NCBI GenBank assembly: GCA_934351835.1
Contig: CAKRJP010000011.1
Span: 1 to 64,000 of the forward strand
DNA length: 64,000 bases
Source: an uncultured Lachnospiraceae bacterium
GTDB taxonomy: Bacteria > Bacillota > Clostridia > Lachnospirales > Lachnospiraceae
Direction of reading: 5' to 3'
Within the stretch, counting starts at the first letter, position 1, and each line of letters begins with the position of its first letter. The position numbers and the translations under genes were made by a program. The notes under the pieces were generated by a model. It ran no database searches and was not told the DNA's origin. It was given only the letters and a program-made list of their open reading frames with translations. Shown piece by piece: positions 8,062 through 17,849 of this stretch.

Positions 8062-9300
8062 CTATCCTCTCAAATACTCCTGCACCCTTTTTGCATCATG
8101 CAATAATGTCACCCGTTGGTTATAATCGCTTTTCTTAAACTCCTGTACTTCTTCTTCGGTCTTAAACCTCAGGATCGACGTATATCTTCGTTTTTGTTCT
8201 GATTCGTCTTTTAATAGGATTTTCTGTTCATCACCTTTTCCATCTAATCCGGCAAATACGGAATTAAATATTCCAAGCAATGCCGGAAGTTTAAGTTCTA
8301 CTCCAAATAATTCTACTATCGTAGCAGCTTCGAATTCCAAATAAATCGGCTTTCCCATCATTTCTTCTATCTCTTCTTTTGTCTTTAACCATTCAAAGCC
8401 TCCGTTAATTGAATTTATTACTTCTTTATCTATTACCGGCATTTTATTGATTAAATTTTGATACAACGTTTCTACCAGACACATGGTTTCGAATTTGACA
8501 TCATCCTGGGGCGGCGAAAAGGATACGCCCAGATATTCTTCTATTTCCAACACCTTTTTCCAAAATACTATACTGCCTTTGTCAAATGGCTTGATCTTCT
8601 TTCCATTTGGCTTAATCCCAAGTTCATGGCCTGCCAGATATCCTTTTCCTTCCAGATATGCATTATAAATAGACGTCGATTCTACAATATCCCTTACTGT
8701 CTTTGCATAAGTAATATTATATGAAATATTCACTTTTAATGTACCATTTTCTTTATCTAATTGATACTTCAAATACAATGGTGCTTCTTTCTCTGATTCA
8801 TAAAGTTCAACATGAACGCTTTCATTTGGCACTCTGGAAATCAAAAGTTCTCTTTTATACTTTTCACAGCCTACCATCAATTTAAACGGAGGTTCAAATG
8901 GCTGCGGCAACATCCATAATTTTCCGTCTTCGTAATGAATCGGTTTCATCGGATGAAAACTTATTTTATCTATCGAAAATTCTTTTCCGTTCAGTATAAT
9001 AAATCCATCTTTTTTCAGATTTAGAGGAACCGGTTTTTGCGCATTATAAAAATAGTCCATTAAATCCTCTTTTGAAAAATGATCTCCTAATATTTTCTTT
9101 TGCTCCTCGGTTAAATGAAATTCAAAACCGCCAATATTTACAGGCCCTCCCGTACTAGCAATGTTGCAGGTTCCATCTTCTTCTATCTTATATTTGACGC
9201 CTTCTGGAAGCTGCATATTCAAATAAGAAATCAATGCTTCCGGCACTGCAATTTCCGTTTGAGGTTTGTCTTTAAATACTCTGTTAAAATCTACAAACAT
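8062..9300 (-). CDS. AbiGii-like putative abortive-infection toxin
   Basis: About 412 residues, starting M-F-V-D-F-N-R-V-F. The start at 9300 shares one base with the stop codon of the upstream AbiGi-like gene (TGATG), and AAAGGGG precedes it, so the pair is translationally coupled. I assign it to the AbiGii type from its size, N-terminal style and obligate position after an AbiGi-like gene; I cannot point to a catalytic motif. In lactococcal AbiG both genes are needed for phage resistance. Here the upstream partner carries an in-frame stop, so this protein may be expressed poorly or without its partner. An alternative is a DNA- or peptide-binding protein of unrelated function. Confidence 0.5.
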   Translation of the reverse strand: MFVDFNRVFKDKPQTEIAVPEALISYLNMQLPEGVKYKIEEDGTCNIASTGGPVNIGGFEFHLTEEQKKILGDHFSKEDLMDYFYNAQKPVPLNLKKDGFIILNGKEFSIDKISFHPMKPIHYEDGKLWMLPQPFEPPFKLMVGCEKYKRELLISRVPNESVHVELYESEKEAPLYLKYQLDKENGTLKVNISYNITYAKTVRDIVESTSIYNAYLEGKGYLAGHELGIKPNGKKIKPFDKGSIVFWKKVLEIEEYLGVSFSPPQDDVKFETMCLVETLYQNLINKMPVIDKEVINSINGGFEWLKTKEEIEEMMGKPIYLEFEAATIVELFGVELKLPALLGIFNSVFAGLDGKGDEQKILLKDESEQKRRYTSILRFKTEEEVQEFKKSDYNQRVTLLHDAKRVQEYLRG

Positions 9301-10133
9301 CAGAAATCCCCTTTCGACTGATCCCATACAAGTATTTTGGAAATCAGCATATACTCCACATTCTTTTCTAGCTTCCACGACATTATTTCTTCCGTAAGCC
9401 GTTCAAAATCTTCAACCGTCTTTACAATGACATACTTTAAATCTGAATATTCAAATTTTAAAGAAATCGCCGGATTATTTTCCATCGCATTACTTAAATT
9501 AATCAATATTCCTGCATTAAAAATATCTTCATCGTAATATGCCTGCTCAAATCCAATGGTTGTAACATCCGGGATATACCGCCATTCACATTCATCTGTA
9601 AAACATTTTCGCTGAGATTTTCCCGTATTTCTATTCTTAAATTTTCCTTCATAAGGCTTGTAATACATCATCGTATGCAACAGATAATTCTTAAGTTTCT
9701 GTTCTACCTTGGACTCCCTGGCCGGATCCGACTTCAACGCTGCCGAAAAAGCCTGTGAAAAATCTTCACACAACGACGAATTGGGGTTGATATATTGAAT
9801 CGGCTGAATCCGCTTCTTCATCCCCCACTCTTTCGTAAATGCCACTCCATAATATCCATATCAGGATAAATGCTCTTCCAGACGATGCATATTAATGTCG
9901 CAAAAGCATTTCATCGGATAAGCAATCCGTTTAATTCCTTTTATTTTCAAATAACGAATATCTTCTTCACAGTATCTCGGCGAAATCATCCGCGAACGAA
10001 GTAACGGCATCAAATATTCATAATCTGTCATAAATGTAAATAAAGTATCCGCCTGAATCTTTGATGGAGTATGCGTATTTTTCTTCTCTTTTGTTGTCTT
10101 AACTTTTCCTAATGATATAAACTCTGAATCCAA
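9300..10133 (-). pseudogene. AbiGi-like gene interrupted by an in-frame TGA
   Basis: Two adjacent open stretches (10133-9861 and 9860-9300) are in the same frame and are separated by one TGA at 9861-9863. Together they read as one AbiGi-type protein of about 277 residues: S-P-R-Y-C-E-E-D-I, then P-M-K-C-F-C-D-I, then H-L-S-[stop]-Y-G-Y-Y-G-V-A-F-T-K-E-W-G-M, and later E-C-E-W-R-Y-I-P. In the family the motif continues straight into Y-G-x-Y-G, so the TGA most likely replaces a sense codon such as TGG (Trp). The start is a TTG with AGAGGAG upstream. The interruption could be a nonsense mutation or a sequencing error. It lies directly before the AbiGii-like gene. Confidence 0.75.
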
Positions 10134-10164
10134 TTTTCTATGTACTCCTCTGTCTCAGATATTT

Positions 10165-10893
10165 CTATGTATGTTCTACTTCCGGCCAATCCGAAAATCT
10201 TCCATTCACGATTGCATGCATGATCCGATCCTTGGCCCCAGGATTTTCCCTGTTAATCTGCTCCATCAGTTGCTTGGCATATTCTCTTTTAGTCGATCCA
10301 TCCACCGGGCAAGTATTTTTAACCACCTTAATTCCCTGATCAGTGACAAAATTGGCCACACCTTTTTCCGGAACATACATCATCGGACGTATCACGGTCA
10401 CCCCAGCCTCCGGCAAAACCGTCACCGGGGGAAATGCATAAAATCTCCCCTCATAAATCAATGACATGAGTGCCGTTTCTATAAAATCATCCTTATTATG
10501 TGCATAAGCAATCTTATTGATTCCAAGTTCGCCTAACCGCTGATACATCGCACCTTTCCTGAGTTTCGCACATAATGAACAAGGTCTGGCATCTTTATTT
10601 TCCTGAAATACAATCTTAGCAATCTCCGTATCTACCTGCTCATATGGAATCTCCAAACTCGCGCAGAAATCCTCAACACCACTGAAATCCATCCCCTCAA
10701 ATCCTACATTGCATGTAATTGCTGAGAGTTCAAATTTCTTCGGATAAAATCTGTGAAGTAGCTTCATTGCATATAACAATGTCAGAGAATCCTTGCCCCC
10801 AGAGACACCGACTGCAATCCTATCGCCCTCTTCAATCATGTGATAATCTTCTATAGCCTGCCTTATTAAACTCAATAATTTCTGTTGCTTCAT
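10165..10893 (-). CDS. TtcA/TilS-type PP-loop tRNA sulfurtransferase
   Basis: About 242 residues of the N-type ATP pyrophosphatase family. The PP-loop SGGKDSLTLL sits near residue 37-46; C-S-L-C and a later cysteine (N-T-C-P-V-D-G) are at the positions used by TtcA-type enzymes, and A-H-N-K-D-D resembles the conserved HxxDD. TtcA thiolates C32 of tRNA. The ATG at 10893 is preferred to one 21 bases upstream because GGAGG precedes it at six bases. The protein is shorter than E. coli TtcA (311 residues) but of the usual clostridial length. It is a housekeeping-type gene embedded in accessory DNA. Confidence 0.8.
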   Translation of the reverse strand: MKQQKLLSLIRQAIEDYHMIEEGDRIAVGVSGGKDSLTLLYAMKLLHRFYPKKFELSAITCNVGFEGMDFSGVEDFCASLEIPYEQVDTEIAKIVFQENKDARPCSLCAKLRKGAMYQRLGELGINKIAYAHNKDDFIETALMSLIYEGRFYAFPPVTVLPEAGVTVIRPMMYVPEKGVANFVTDQGIKVVKNTCPVDGSTKREYAKQLMEQINRENPGAKDRIMHAIVNGRFSDWPEVEHT

Positions 10894-10940
10894 AGATACC
10901 TCCGAGAAATTCAAAATGGTTTTTCCTAAAAAAATAAGTC

Positions 10941-11135
10941 CTACGACTTATTTTTTATCATGCCCTCATTCTCTGCTCTGTACTTAATCAAACGCAGAAG
11001 ATACTCTGGCAGCTCTCGTTTCTCCGTCTCCCAGTCCTGAACTGTCCGATAGGGAATCCCATAATAATCACAGAATTCTCTTCGATTCATTCCCATCCGC
11101 TCTCTTAATTCTTTTACTTCTTTTCCTCTGCTCAT
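10941..11135 (-). CDS. Small helix-turn-helix protein
   Basis: About 64 residues. The stretch G-M-N-R-R-E-F-C-D-Y-Y-G-I-P-Y-R-T-V-Q-D-W is an XRE-like helix-turn-helix, ending in a short helix with L-L-R-L-I-K-Y-R-A. The start at 11135 is preferred over 11186 because AAGGTGAGGG precedes it and the longer form would overlap the upstream gene. It lies 32 bases after a 352-residue unknown protein and may regulate it. Confidence 0.6.
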   Translation of the reverse strand: MSRGKEVKELRERMGMNRREFCDYYGIPYRTVQDWETEKRELPEYLLRLIKYRAENEGMIKNKS

Positions 11136-11167
11136 GTTCGCCCTCACCTTTTCTCCTACAGCGCTTT

Positions 11168-12226
11168 TTACTCCGGCAATTCCCACAATATTTCTAACGG
11201 CGCCGCAAATTGGATTTCCATACTCGGAAGTGTTTTTCTTAATATCACCGGCACATTCTGCAATCCTACTGCTGCCAGTTCTTCTTCCAGACGTTTTTTC
11301 ACCTGCAGTGTTGTATTTTCATCTGGATTTCTTTCTAATAAAATATATTTCAAATTCTCTGGTGTCAATTTCAATGTTGACTTATTCCAAAAGGTCGTAT
11401 GATGGCCAAACTGTGTGCGAAATGATATTTTAAATTTCTCATTAGTCGGGCTATCTTCCCATTTGTGCTCGTTTAATTCTTCTATAGATGTAAAATATCG
11501 TTCTGTATATGGTTTCTCACCGAATGGATTTGTCGTACCCGCATTTCCCGGGTTTTCTTTTGTAATTCGGACACTTATATCCGGATCAAGGAGAATCTTC
11601 TCATCCATCACAAAGGAAATCGGTCCATAAGCACTATGCTTGTTTGAAAAAGCACGGATATCGCAATTATCGAAAAAGAGGTCATTATAAATTCCATCCG
11701 ACTTATCAGAATCATCGGACACCTGTCCTGTCTGATTTGTCTGAAAATGTTCTTCTCCATATTGCCTGGAATAAAACATTTTATTTTTAATGAAGGAAAT
11801 GGATGTAGAAACACTATTTGCATGATATAATCCATCACACGATGACACCTTAATCCCATGTTCCTCATCCTCCCATACTTTCGCTATTTTTTCACGTTTT
11901 AAAATCTCTTGTTTGTTCTCATCCAGGAATTCGTAAATCTCCTCATTATCAATGGTCAGGACTTTCTTAATCACCCGATCTACATTCTCATCCTGCACGC
12001 CGGTATAGTTTTTCAAAATTTCTCTGTAAAAATCTCTGACTCTTGAATTTCCTTCATATGCCAGTGTTCCATATACCTGTCCGCACTGGGCAGCAATATC
12101 AAGTAACTGCTTTCGCTCCTCCTGGGTCCATTCAACACCCGTATCCAATTCCTGTACAGCAAGATGCGTATGCTTAAAATCTCTATTTTCACTTAATCTC
12201 TCTATAAATTCTTCTTTTGTAAGCAT
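11168..12226 (-). CDS. Unknown 352-residue protein
   Basis: Not recognised. The N terminus is helical and charged (M-L-T-K-E-E-F-I-E-R-L); the centre is rich in aromatic and polar residues with D-N-C-D-I-R-A-F-S-N-K-H-S-A-Y-G; the C-terminal third contains a K-V-K-K-R-L-E-E-E-L helix. No membrane segment, signal peptide or nuclease motif is evident. GAGGAGAAGG precedes the ATG. It is followed closely by a small HTH protein. Confidence 0.5.
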   Translation of the reverse strand: MLTKEEFIERLSENRDFKHTHLAVQELDTGVEWTQEERKQLLDIAAQCGQVYGTLAYEGNSRVRDFYREILKNYTGVQDENVDRVIKKVLTIDNEEIYEFLDENKQEILKREKIAKVWEDEEHGIKVSSCDGLYHANSVSTSISFIKNKMFYSRQYGEEHFQTNQTGQVSDDSDKSDGIYNDLFFDNCDIRAFSNKHSAYGPISFVMDEKILLDPDISVRITKENPGNAGTTNPFGEKPYTERYFTSIEELNEHKWEDSPTNEKFKISFRTQFGHHTTFWNKSTLKLTPENLKYILLERNPDENTTLQVKKRLEEELAAVGLQNVPVILRKTLPSMEIQFAAPLEILWELPE

Positions 12227-12286
12227 AAATATACCTTCTCCTCTGATTCCTTAACTTCTTTTCTGCCTCTTTTATCTGCGCAATTT

Positions 12287-12988
12287 CTAAGTATATTTCT
12301 TCTTCACCAGCCATTTCTGGTCAATACATTTCACCTCTCCATCAAACCGGATATGAAGATGTACGCCACCGGATCTCTGATTGATTTTCTCCACGGTTCC
12401 ATTTCCAAATTTCGGATGTGTAACGATATCTCCGAGCTTATACTGAACAACCTCATTCTTTTTCTTCTGTGCGGTCTGCAAACGCTGATAAGTATCCCGG
12501 ATCGGCACCGTCTTATCATGGATTTTATTCTTTAAAGCCTTATCATAATCATGATCCATCAGAGCCTCTCCTGCCTTATAATAAGGCGTCGGGGCTGCGC
12601 CAATGAGCGAGCAACAATATTTCCATGCACTTCCATGAGTTCCCGCCTGCCATTTATATTTTTCAGGAATCTGCATATTGTACTGCATATAATGAGCGTA
12701 CTCATGCTTAAACAAATCCATACGGTCTTCTTTGGATAGCGGATTTTTCACTCCGTATGCAATAAATAGCAGCGAAAAATGAAAATGTTCCTTTTCATGT
12801 GCGCTTCTTCTCGTATACGATCCCAAAGAATCCGTATCAAACCCAAAAGTCACCGGTACGCTTGCTCCATTCAAATGATATTTCCGGTCCAGTTCCGCAT
12901 AAAGATTCCGTATTAAAGCTGTCAAAATCGGGATCTCTTTCTGCAAACGCTGTCGCAGAAATTGGTCCTCTCGGTCATAATATGTCAT
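12287..12988 (-). CDS. SprT-like metalloprotease with C-terminal Tudor-like domain
   Basis: 233 residues. H95-E-Y-A-H99 is the zinc-binding HExxH of the SprT family and H118 (G-T-H-G-S-A-W) is the likely third ligand. Eukaryotic relatives (Spartan) cut proteins crosslinked to DNA. The last 50 residues form a separate module, G-D-I-V-T-H-P-K-F-G-N-G-T-V through I-R-F-D-G-E-V-K, that resembles the small Tudor-like domain at the C terminus of PcrA helicases. AGAGGAAC precedes the start. A role in DNA-protein crosslink repair is family-based inference. Confidence 0.7.
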   Translation of the reverse strand: MTYYDREDQFLRQRLQKEIPILTALIRNLYAELDRKYHLNGASVPVTFGFDTDSLGSYTRRSAHEKEHFHFSLLFIAYGVKNPLSKEDRMDLFKHEYAHYMQYNMQIPEKYKWQAGTHGSAWKYCCSLIGAAPTPYYKAGEALMDHDYDKALKNKIHDKTVPIRDTYQRLQTAQKKKNEVVQYKLGDIVTHPKFGNGTVEKINQRSGGVHLHIRFDGEVKCIDQKWLVKKKYT

Positions 12989-13002
12989 ATTAGTAGTTCC
13001 TC

Positions 13003-13038
13003 TAAAAATACTTCCTACACATTTTTTGTGTAGGAAGT
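13003..13038 (-). terminator. Rho-independent terminator after the 174-residue acidic protein gene
   Basis: A perfect 12-bp inverted repeat (13010-13021 with 13027-13038) with a five-base loop, followed on the minus strand by A-T-T-T-T-T. It lies just after the stop codon at 13061. Confidence 0.8.
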
Positions 13039-13060
13039 GAGTGTGGTATTTATTGAGTTA

Positions 13061-13585
13061 TTATTCATCGAAGTCTTCAAATTCTTCAAGTTCATCACTT
13101 GGTATATGTAGTCCAATCATGTTTTGTTCTTTGATTTTACACTTTTCAAGTAGAGCCTGCCTTTTAGCTTCTTCGTCACTTTCAGCTTCTTCGTCACCTT
13201 TAGCTTTTACAGGTTCTTCTGCTAGAACTACCGTGTCATCGTCTTTCAGTATCCAGTTCTTTTCTATATCTTCCGGGATCTGAATACCGTGCTCTCCCAG
13301 AAGATCCATCAGCTTTCTGATATCCCGGCGCTCAAGATCAATATTGTATCTTAAAGTATCCATACACTCATAGCAATATAAACATTCATCTATCAATTCA
13401 TCGCGAGTCATAGCATACGGACCATCCTCTGGTTCATCAAGCGGATCATCAAATGGCTCATCTTCCTCTTCTAAGAAATCATGATTATAAACCTTTTTAG
13501 GTTCATACGGTTCTTCCGGCAAACTATCATTATAGGCATCTGCCATATCTGCACCTTCTGCATCTAATATTTCTTCCCAACCCAT
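13061..13585 (-). CDS. Acidic protein of unknown function
   Basis: 174 residues, very rich in Asp and Glu throughout, with a central segment L-I-D-E-C-L-Y-C-Y-E-C-M-D that holds three cysteines. No known domain is seen. GAGGAGGAATTTACT before the ATG is a strong ribosome binding site, and TACAAT about 40 bases further upstream is a possible -10 box, so this looks like a single-gene transcription unit closed by its own terminator. Confidence 0.55.
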   Translation of the reverse strand: MGWEEILDAEGADMADAYNDSLPEEPYEPKKVYNHDFLEEEDEPFDDPLDEPEDGPYAMTRDELIDECLYCYECMDTLRYNIDLERRDIRKLMDLLGEHGIQIPEDIEKNWILKDDDTVVLAEEPVKAKGDEEAESDEEAKRQALLEKCKIKEQNMIGLHIPSDELEEFEDFDE

Positions 13586-13713
13586 AGTAAATTCCTCCTC
13601 GGTTCTTAAGTACTTTTCATTTGCTGACTTTATTGTATCATATCATAATACCTGTTTGTAATCTATGTGGAATTAAATGTCATTTGCTTCTTTAATTGCA
13701 CCTCCTTACACCC

Positions 13714-14106
13714 CTACCCTATCTTATCTACCAGCGTCACATCCGCCGGTAGCCATTCTACCTCTCGCAACTGATTTTTCGTCAGCCACCTTGCATCTTC
13801 CGCCTCTTTCAGCACCAGATTTCCTTTTACAACCTCACACCAGAAACAGTCCATAGACAAATGAAATGTCGGATAATCATATTCGATGGTATCGATCAGC
13901 TCACCTACAGCAATCTCTGTATCCAACTCCTCCATGATTTCACGCTTCAGAGCCTCCTGTGGGGTCTCGCCTTTTTCTATTTTTCCACCAGGGAATTCCC
14001 ATCCTCCTTTGAGTTCGCCATATCCACGTTGCGTTGCGAAAATGATCGGCTCGCCATTTTCCTTTACTGCTTTTATCACTGCTGCCACAACTCTTATTGT
14101 CTTCAT
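13714..14106 (-). CDS. MutT-like Nudix hydrolase
   Basis: About 130 residues. The Nudix box is intact: G-G-K-I-E-K-G-E-T-P-Q-E-A-L-K-R-E-I-M-E then E-L, matching GX5EX7REUXEEXGU. Such (deoxy)nucleoside triphosphate pyrophosphohydrolases clear oxidised or unusual nucleotides such as 8-oxo-dGTP. The ATG at 14106 is chosen over a TTG 21 bases upstream; AGGAG lies about ten bases before it. It lies downstream of the truncated DUF3427-type helicase, a pairing that is probably older than the truncation. Confidence 0.88.
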   Translation of the reverse strand: MKTIRVVAAVIKAVKENGEPIIFATQRGYGELKGGWEFPGGKIEKGETPQEALKREIMEELDTEIAVGELIDTIEYDYPTFHLSMDCFWCEVVKGNLVLKEAEDARWLTKNQLREVEWLPADVTLVDKIG

Positions 14107-14190
14107 CTTATCTATATCTCCTGTCAAAACTTCGCGACCATTACATTATACGAACTTTTCATCACTGAAAATTCTACGCATAAACAGTCA

Positions 14191-16047
14191 CTATTCATTC
14201 ACAATATACTGGTAAATGTCTTCTCTCACCGGAGTCTCCAGTTCCCATTCAATCTCCACCGCCGTCTTATCCGTATTCGGCATCACGAACTGCTTCGCAT
14301 TTCCGGTTGCAATCACACGCCCCAGATAATAGAACTCTTTGGATATCTTATCATCCTTATTCTTTCTCACAAAAAGCTGCACGTCAATGCCGCGCTCTGT
14401 TGCTTTCAGGAAATTCTGCACATCTTCTGAATCTATGCTTCTTCCACTTTTAGAAATCGCGATCAAACGGTTCTCTGCTACGAAATGATCTTCGTATTTC
14501 GTGGTATCGCTGATATCATCCTGCTTATCGTAGTTAATGAATATCGGAAATGTCCTGGTCTTCTTATCATATTTGTAACCGCCAATATTCAACGGTACTT
14601 CATTCCGTTCCCAGTTCAACAGACGACAGGCATCCTCATATGTATATTTCTGGTATAATACCAGATTTGTATCCTGATAATGGTAACTATAGTTGACTTT
14701 ATATCTCGAAATTCCGAAGTCCAACAGTTCTTCCAGAATCGCACAAAATTCCGGATTCCGCAACATTTTCCCATAAGAATCGGAAATGCCATAATCATCC
14801 TGTTCCTTCTTCAAAAATACGCACTGTGCGTAAGTCTTCTTTGCTGAGCTTGTCGGGAATTCATTGGTCATTATATTTATCACATTCTCCATGCAGTGCT
14901 CGTCCATCTCACAATGATATTTCTCGGATAAACTCTCCCGCAGATGTCCAATAATTCCATGGCGATACTGCAACGTACGTTTCAATAATTCCAACTCATG
15001 AACTCGTTTTCCACTTGCCAGCTTTTTGGAAATGAACTCGATCACTTTTTCTTCGTCTTCTGACAGACGAACTGTATACTCCTTTTCATATTTCACAAGG
15101 AATTTGTAATATGAACCCAGACTGTTATTATCAAAAATCCGCAAGACATCCATTTCCCCATACTTATCGAAATCCGCAAGTGCCGGGATATGGCCCAGTT
15201 TATTCTTCAGATTCGTATAATTCTCACGGATTAATTTGATATCGCTGAAGTTCGCATTATCAATCGCCTGGAAAATCCGTTTTCTGGAAATCTCATCAAA
15301 ATGAATCGTGCTGGCGCCCGGAATCACTCTGCCACCTTCCGTAACATAACGGCGGATGTTGTCTTTGTTATAACTGCGATCACCGGACAGCGCAATCGGA
15401 ATCATAAAGTTATTTCGATAATTTCCGATGAAATCCAACACAACCACATATTCTTTATTCTCAGCCTTTCTGAGTCCCCGGCCAAGCTGTTGGATAAACA
15501 CAATCGGCGACTCCGTCGGACGAAGCATAATGACCTGATTAATCTCCGGCACGTCCACACCCTCGGAAAATATATCTACAGAAATGATGTAGTCCAAGGC
15601 ATCTTCGGATTCTTCTCCTGCCAGCCGTTCAATTGCTGCAGCTCTTGCTTCTTCCGAATCACTGCCGCTCAACACCAACGTCCGCCAGCCCTTGTCATTG
15701 AATTTCTTTGACAATTCCTTTGCCTCATCAATTCGACTGCAGAAAATCAGTCCCTTTACACGGTCGCCACTGTATCCAAAATATTCCGCCTGCTTCATAA
15801 CATTATTTACACGCTCTTCGGATGTCAGATAACGGAAATTCTCTACCTTTTCTTCAGAAGATTTCCCCGCATCTGCAATAATATCCAAATCTGTAATTCC
15901 AAAATAATGGAACGGACACAACAAATCCTCTTCCATCGCATCCTGCAGACGAATCTCATATGCAATCTGATGATTGAAGATTTCATAAATGTTCCTGCCT
16001 TCCAGATTGTCATCTCGTTTATCCGGCGTTGCGGTCATACCGAAAAC
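14191..16047 (-). pseudogene. DUF3427-type superfamily 2 helicase lacking its 5' half
   Basis: About 618 codons remain. The reading begins in V-F-G-M-T-A-T-P (helicase motif III), with a TGA at 16048-16050 directly before it, and continues through the helicase C domain (S-V-D-I-F-S-E-G-V-D-V, then F-I-Q-Q-L-G-R-G-L-R) to a C-terminal DUF3427-like region. Walker A and the DEAD box are missing. The related intact helicase at 31-33.6 kb has about 355 residues before the same motif, so a similar length was lost. The break lies within about 30 bases of the DUF262 gene stop. An ATG at 16038 could still allow a fragment to be made, but it could not hydrolyse ATP. Confidence 0.8.
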
Positions 16048-16075
16048 TCATCTGACATGGCTTACTCTTCCACAA

Positions 16076-17698
16076 TTATTCTTTGTCATATGGCTTTATT
16101 ATTAGTTTGTTTTTCAACTGCTCCTGAATTTTTTTAACTCTATTTTCAAAAAACAAACTATAATCATCTGCCCAAATCCCAAACGTATTAATTTCAATCA
16201 AATGTGAATGCATCGTTTTTTCCAAGTCTTTATTTTCTTTTCTAAATTTGGTCATATATTCAGATGGTGCTTTATCTTTAATTAAATTTTTATTCAAATA
16301 TCCATCAACAATTGTAATATTAGCAATATGATTAACTAAATCTTCATCAATTAAAGCTTGATTCTTTTTCATATAAGCTTTAGGGAAAAAATGATGATAA
16401 TTTTTGCTATTAGACTGACTCAACCAGGCATTATCTATAACAACGGATGCTCCATCTACAAAGGACTGTGGATGTTGTGCTGTTAATATACATACCAACC
16501 CCTTAACATATGCACTGCTCAATGAAAATATGCCATTTTTCTTTATACTTTCATAACTAATATCAACAGGCTCTAAGTATTTTTCATCAGGATCTTCATT
16601 TCTTAATATCGCCCCTATCACATTACTACAATCTGTGGCAAGTTTTCCTTCACTCCCCTCTGTAAATCTTTTAGTAAGAACACATCTCCAAAAATAATCT
16701 TGCAATCTCCTAGCATTTTTTCCAGTTGGTTTTGTCTTATTAAAATAAAAATAATATACAATTGGTACCAATAATACATCATATGGAAGAAGCTTTGATA
16801 CGGGTATTCCGTAATAACTTTTCATATAATCTATGGCAGCATCAAATGCTTTATCTACATCTTCCCATATGTTAATAAATGCCCTTTTATCTAAGCTCAA
16901 AATATCTTTTCGTCTACAAGATTTTTTAATACAAAGTGACATTACTTGTAAAACTGTTTGATGCGGAACCGTATTATAATTAACATTTTCCCATTTTTCC
17001 AATTGAACATTTCGCTTTTCGAACAAATCAAATTTTAAATCTTCATCATATGTTTTAGCACACATAATTTCAAATACACTAAGGCTTTTTCCTGTTGTGT
17101 TTATTCTTGTAAATATTTCTGTTGCAATATCTAGCGGAGCATCTTGCAACTCAATTATGGAAAACGAATATTTATTTATTCTTTCTTTATACTCCGTAAT
17201 TTTATCGATCATTGCTGGTTTAGACCCAAATCGAGAAAAGATCACAGACATATTTCCCTCAAGTAAATCTTTAAGAGAAATATACTCATCTATTTTTAAA
17301 TCACCTGAATCCAGAATAACTATAGAATCTTCTTCAGATGCAATAAGATTTATATACATTTTGCTATAATCTGCATTACCTATTGTCACGCCCTTCAAAC
17401 AAGCATATATACTCGTAATCCTTTGTTGTCCATCCAACACATAATTCACAAAATCATTTGCTGGAGAATCCGGAAGTGCCAATCCGCCAATATTCTTTAC
17501 TGATCTTAATCGATCTTTAGTTTTCCAAAAAGTAAATGCCCCAATTGGATATCCCTTTACAATACTATCCATAAGTTTTGATGACGCTTCAATAGTCCAC
17601 ACAAAATCTCTCTGAAACTGAGGGACTTTTAATTCCCCTTGTTCAATCTGATATTTTATACTATCTATATCAATTCTATCAGGCTTTGATCTAAGCAT
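16076..17698 (-). CDS. GmrSD-like DUF262/DUF1524 restriction protein
   Basis: 540 residues. The N-terminal DUF262 (ParB-like NTPase fold) shows V-P-Q-F-Q-R-D-F-V-W at 25-34 and V-L-D-G-Q-Q-R-I-T-S at 87-96. The C-terminal DUF1524/HNH-like part shows H-H-F-F-P-K-A-Y near 435 and N-I-T-I-V-D-G-Y-L-N-K near 460. This is the single-chain layout of GmrSD type IV restriction enzymes, which cut DNA with modified bases; whether this one needs modified DNA is not known. GAAGGAG lies about ten bases before the start. It lies 261 bases after the restriction operon and immediately next to the broken helicase. Confidence 0.85.
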   Translation of the reverse strand: MLRSKPDRIDIDSIKYQIEQGELKVPQFQRDFVWTIEASSKLMDSIVKGYPIGAFTFWKTKDRLRSVKNIGGLALPDSPANDFVNYVLDGQQRITSIYACLKGVTIGNADYSKMYINLIASEEDSIVILDSGDLKIDEYISLKDLLEGNMSVIFSRFGSKPAMIDKITEYKERINKYSFSIIELQDAPLDIATEIFTRINTTGKSLSVFEIMCAKTYDEDLKFDLFEKRNVQLEKWENVNYNTVPHQTVLQVMSLCIKKSCRRKDILSLDKRAFINIWEDVDKAFDAAIDYMKSYYGIPVSKLLPYDVLLVPIVYYFYFNKTKPTGKNARRLQDYFWRCVLTKRFTEGSEGKLATDCSNVIGAILRNEDPDEKYLEPVDISYESIKKNGIFSLSSAYVKGLVCILTAQHPQSFVDGASVVIDNAWLSQSNSKNYHHFFPKAYMKKNQALIDEDLVNHIANITIVDGYLNKNLIKDKAPSEYMTKFRKENKDLEKTMHSHLIEINTFGIWADDYSLFFENRVKKIQEQLKNKLIIKPYDKE

Positions 17699-17849
17699 AC
17701 CCTATATTCTCCTTCATTTTCCTTTACTATTTTTTAACAATTTTAAATTGAAAGTTTTCTCCCCCAAAAAACATTTCTTCCTATTACTATCAAATCATAA
17801 AACTCCCTACCCCATATAACTATTATATGATTTCTTTTAATAATTCCGA

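Noticed and set aside
9300..9845. A separate 181-residue gene starting at a GTG
   Set aside because: It is in frame with the sequence before the TGA, and the family motif spans the stop, so it is the second half of one AbiGi-like gene.
9861..9863. Selenocysteine or deliberate readthrough at the TGA
   Set aside because: The position is not a redox site in the family and no clear SECIS-like hairpin was seen; a Trp-to-stop change is simpler.
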